In this document: positions 6,348-6,861 of the stretch, piece by piece
Layout of the letters: every line of letters starts with the position of its first letter
Numbering within the stretch: the first letter of the stretch is position 1
Assembly (NCBI GenBank): GCA_018224485.1
Contig: JAGTVE010000034.1
Span: forward strand, 1 to 6,861
Source: Thioalkalivibrio sp.
GTDB taxonomy: Bacteria; Pseudomonadota; Gammaproteobacteria; Ectothiorhodospirales; Ectothiorhodospiraceae
Direction: 5' to 3'
DNA length: 6,861 bases
The notes under the pieces: model-generated
The model's input: the letters and a program-made list of their open reading frames with translations, nothing else
Told to the model about the DNA's origin: nothing
Databases searched by the model: none
Made by a program: the position numbers and the translations under genes

Positions 6348-6861
6348 CACAGATCCTGGCCATCACCAACCAGAAGGGCGGGGTCGGCAAGACCACCACC
6401 TGCGTGAACCTGGCCGCCTCCCTGGTCCGGCTTGGCCGCCGCGTGCTGGTGATCGATCTGGACCCGCAGGGCAACGCGACGACTGGCTCCGGATACGACA
6501 AGCACAGCCGCGAACCGAACGCCTGCGAACTGCTGCTGGGCGAGGCCCCCCTGGCCGAGTGCACCCACCGGGTGGAGTCGGGCTTCGACCTGGTGCCCTC
6601 CAACGGTGACCTGACCCTGGCCGAGGTGCGACTGATGGGCCTGCCACGCCGCGAGTACCGGCTGCGCGAGGTCCTCGGGGACGCGGTATCCGACCACCAG
6701 CACGTGCTGATCGACTGCCCGCCCTCCCTCAACCTGCTGACCGTGAACGCGCTGGTCGCGGCCGATGGGGTGGTGATCCCGATGCAGTGCGAGTACTACG
6801 CGCTCGAGGGCCTGACCGCGCTGATGGGCACGATCGAGAGCATCCAGCGCGGCCCCAACCC
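6344..6861 (+). CDS. parA: Chromosome partitioning ATPase ParA (Soj), 3' end cut by window
   Basis: ParA-type ATPases bind nucleoid DNA as ATP dimers and, with ParB bound at parS, segregate newly replicated origins; some also act on replication initiation. The first 172 codons of an expected 255-265 are present. The deviant Walker A motif KGGVGKTTT begins at residue 11 and carries the signature Lys typical of this family. It is followed by VLVIDLDPQGNATTG (Walker A' region) and the Walker B-type segment VLIDCPPSLNLLTVNAL. VIPMQCEYYALEGL matches the chromosomal Soj group. The GTG start overlaps the rsmG stop by 4 nt (GTGA), with GAGAG (6332-6336) 7 nt upstream acting as a ribosome site. The gene order mnmG-rsmG-parA points to the chromosomal, origin-proximal ParA rather than a plasmid copy. 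parB is expected next, beyond the window. Confidence 0.97.
   Translation, partial: MTQILAITNQKGGVGKTTTCVNLAASLVRLGRRVLVIDLDPQGNATTGSGYDKHSREPNACELLLGEAPLAECTHRVESGFDLVPSNGDLTLAEVRLMGLPRREYRLREVLGDAVSDHQHVLIDCPPSLNLLTVNALVAADGVVIPMQCEYYALEGLTALMGTIESIQRGPN

Overview
The window carries seven features of gene scale: six co-directional plus-strand genes (two cut by the window edges) and one 247-bp intergenic region. The DNA is GC-rich (roughly two thirds by eye), the genes are tightly packed with 4-nt overlaps, and all reading frames look intact. The MnmG, RsmG and ParA proteins resemble gammaproteobacterial versions. The intergenic REP-like palindromes have the GTGGGAGCGGC...GCCGCGAT form seen in GC-rich gammaproteobacteria. 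A gammaproteobacterium, perhaps of the Ectothiorhodospiraceae/Chromatiales type, is my inference; it cannot be proven from this window.

Left half (1-3593): the distal end of a V-type (A/V-type) ATPase operon in the order A-B-D. The catalytic A subunit is missing its N-terminus at the window edge and overlaps the B-subunit gene by ATGA. The D (central shaft) gene follows after 10 nt. These are soluble V1-sector parts; the membrane and stalk subunits (I, K, E, C, F) are expected upstream, outside the window. The enzyme couples ATP hydrolysis or synthesis to H+ or Na+ movement, and the ion cannot be told from these subunits.

Middle (3594-3840): no coding sequence. It holds three REP-like palindromic cores, two of them within a larger inverted pair, then a four-run G-rich motif that fits a G-quadruplex pattern, then a probable sigma70 promoter with an extended -10 box that would drive the next genes.

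Right half (3841-6861): mnmG-rsmG-parA, the classic gidA-gidB-soj cluster that lies near the replication origin in many bacteria. MnmG modifies the tRNA wobble uridine, RsmG methylates 16S rRNA, and ParA is the start of the chromosome segregation pair. In many gammaproteobacteria this cluster continues into parB and then the F-type atp operon. A V-type ATPase operon on the other side is therefore the most notable point of layout. I see no new defence, mobile or regulatory system here. The smaller oddities are a P-loop Ser-to-Ala change in subunit A, a basic C-terminal tail on subunit B, and loss of a usually conserved Lys in RsmG.
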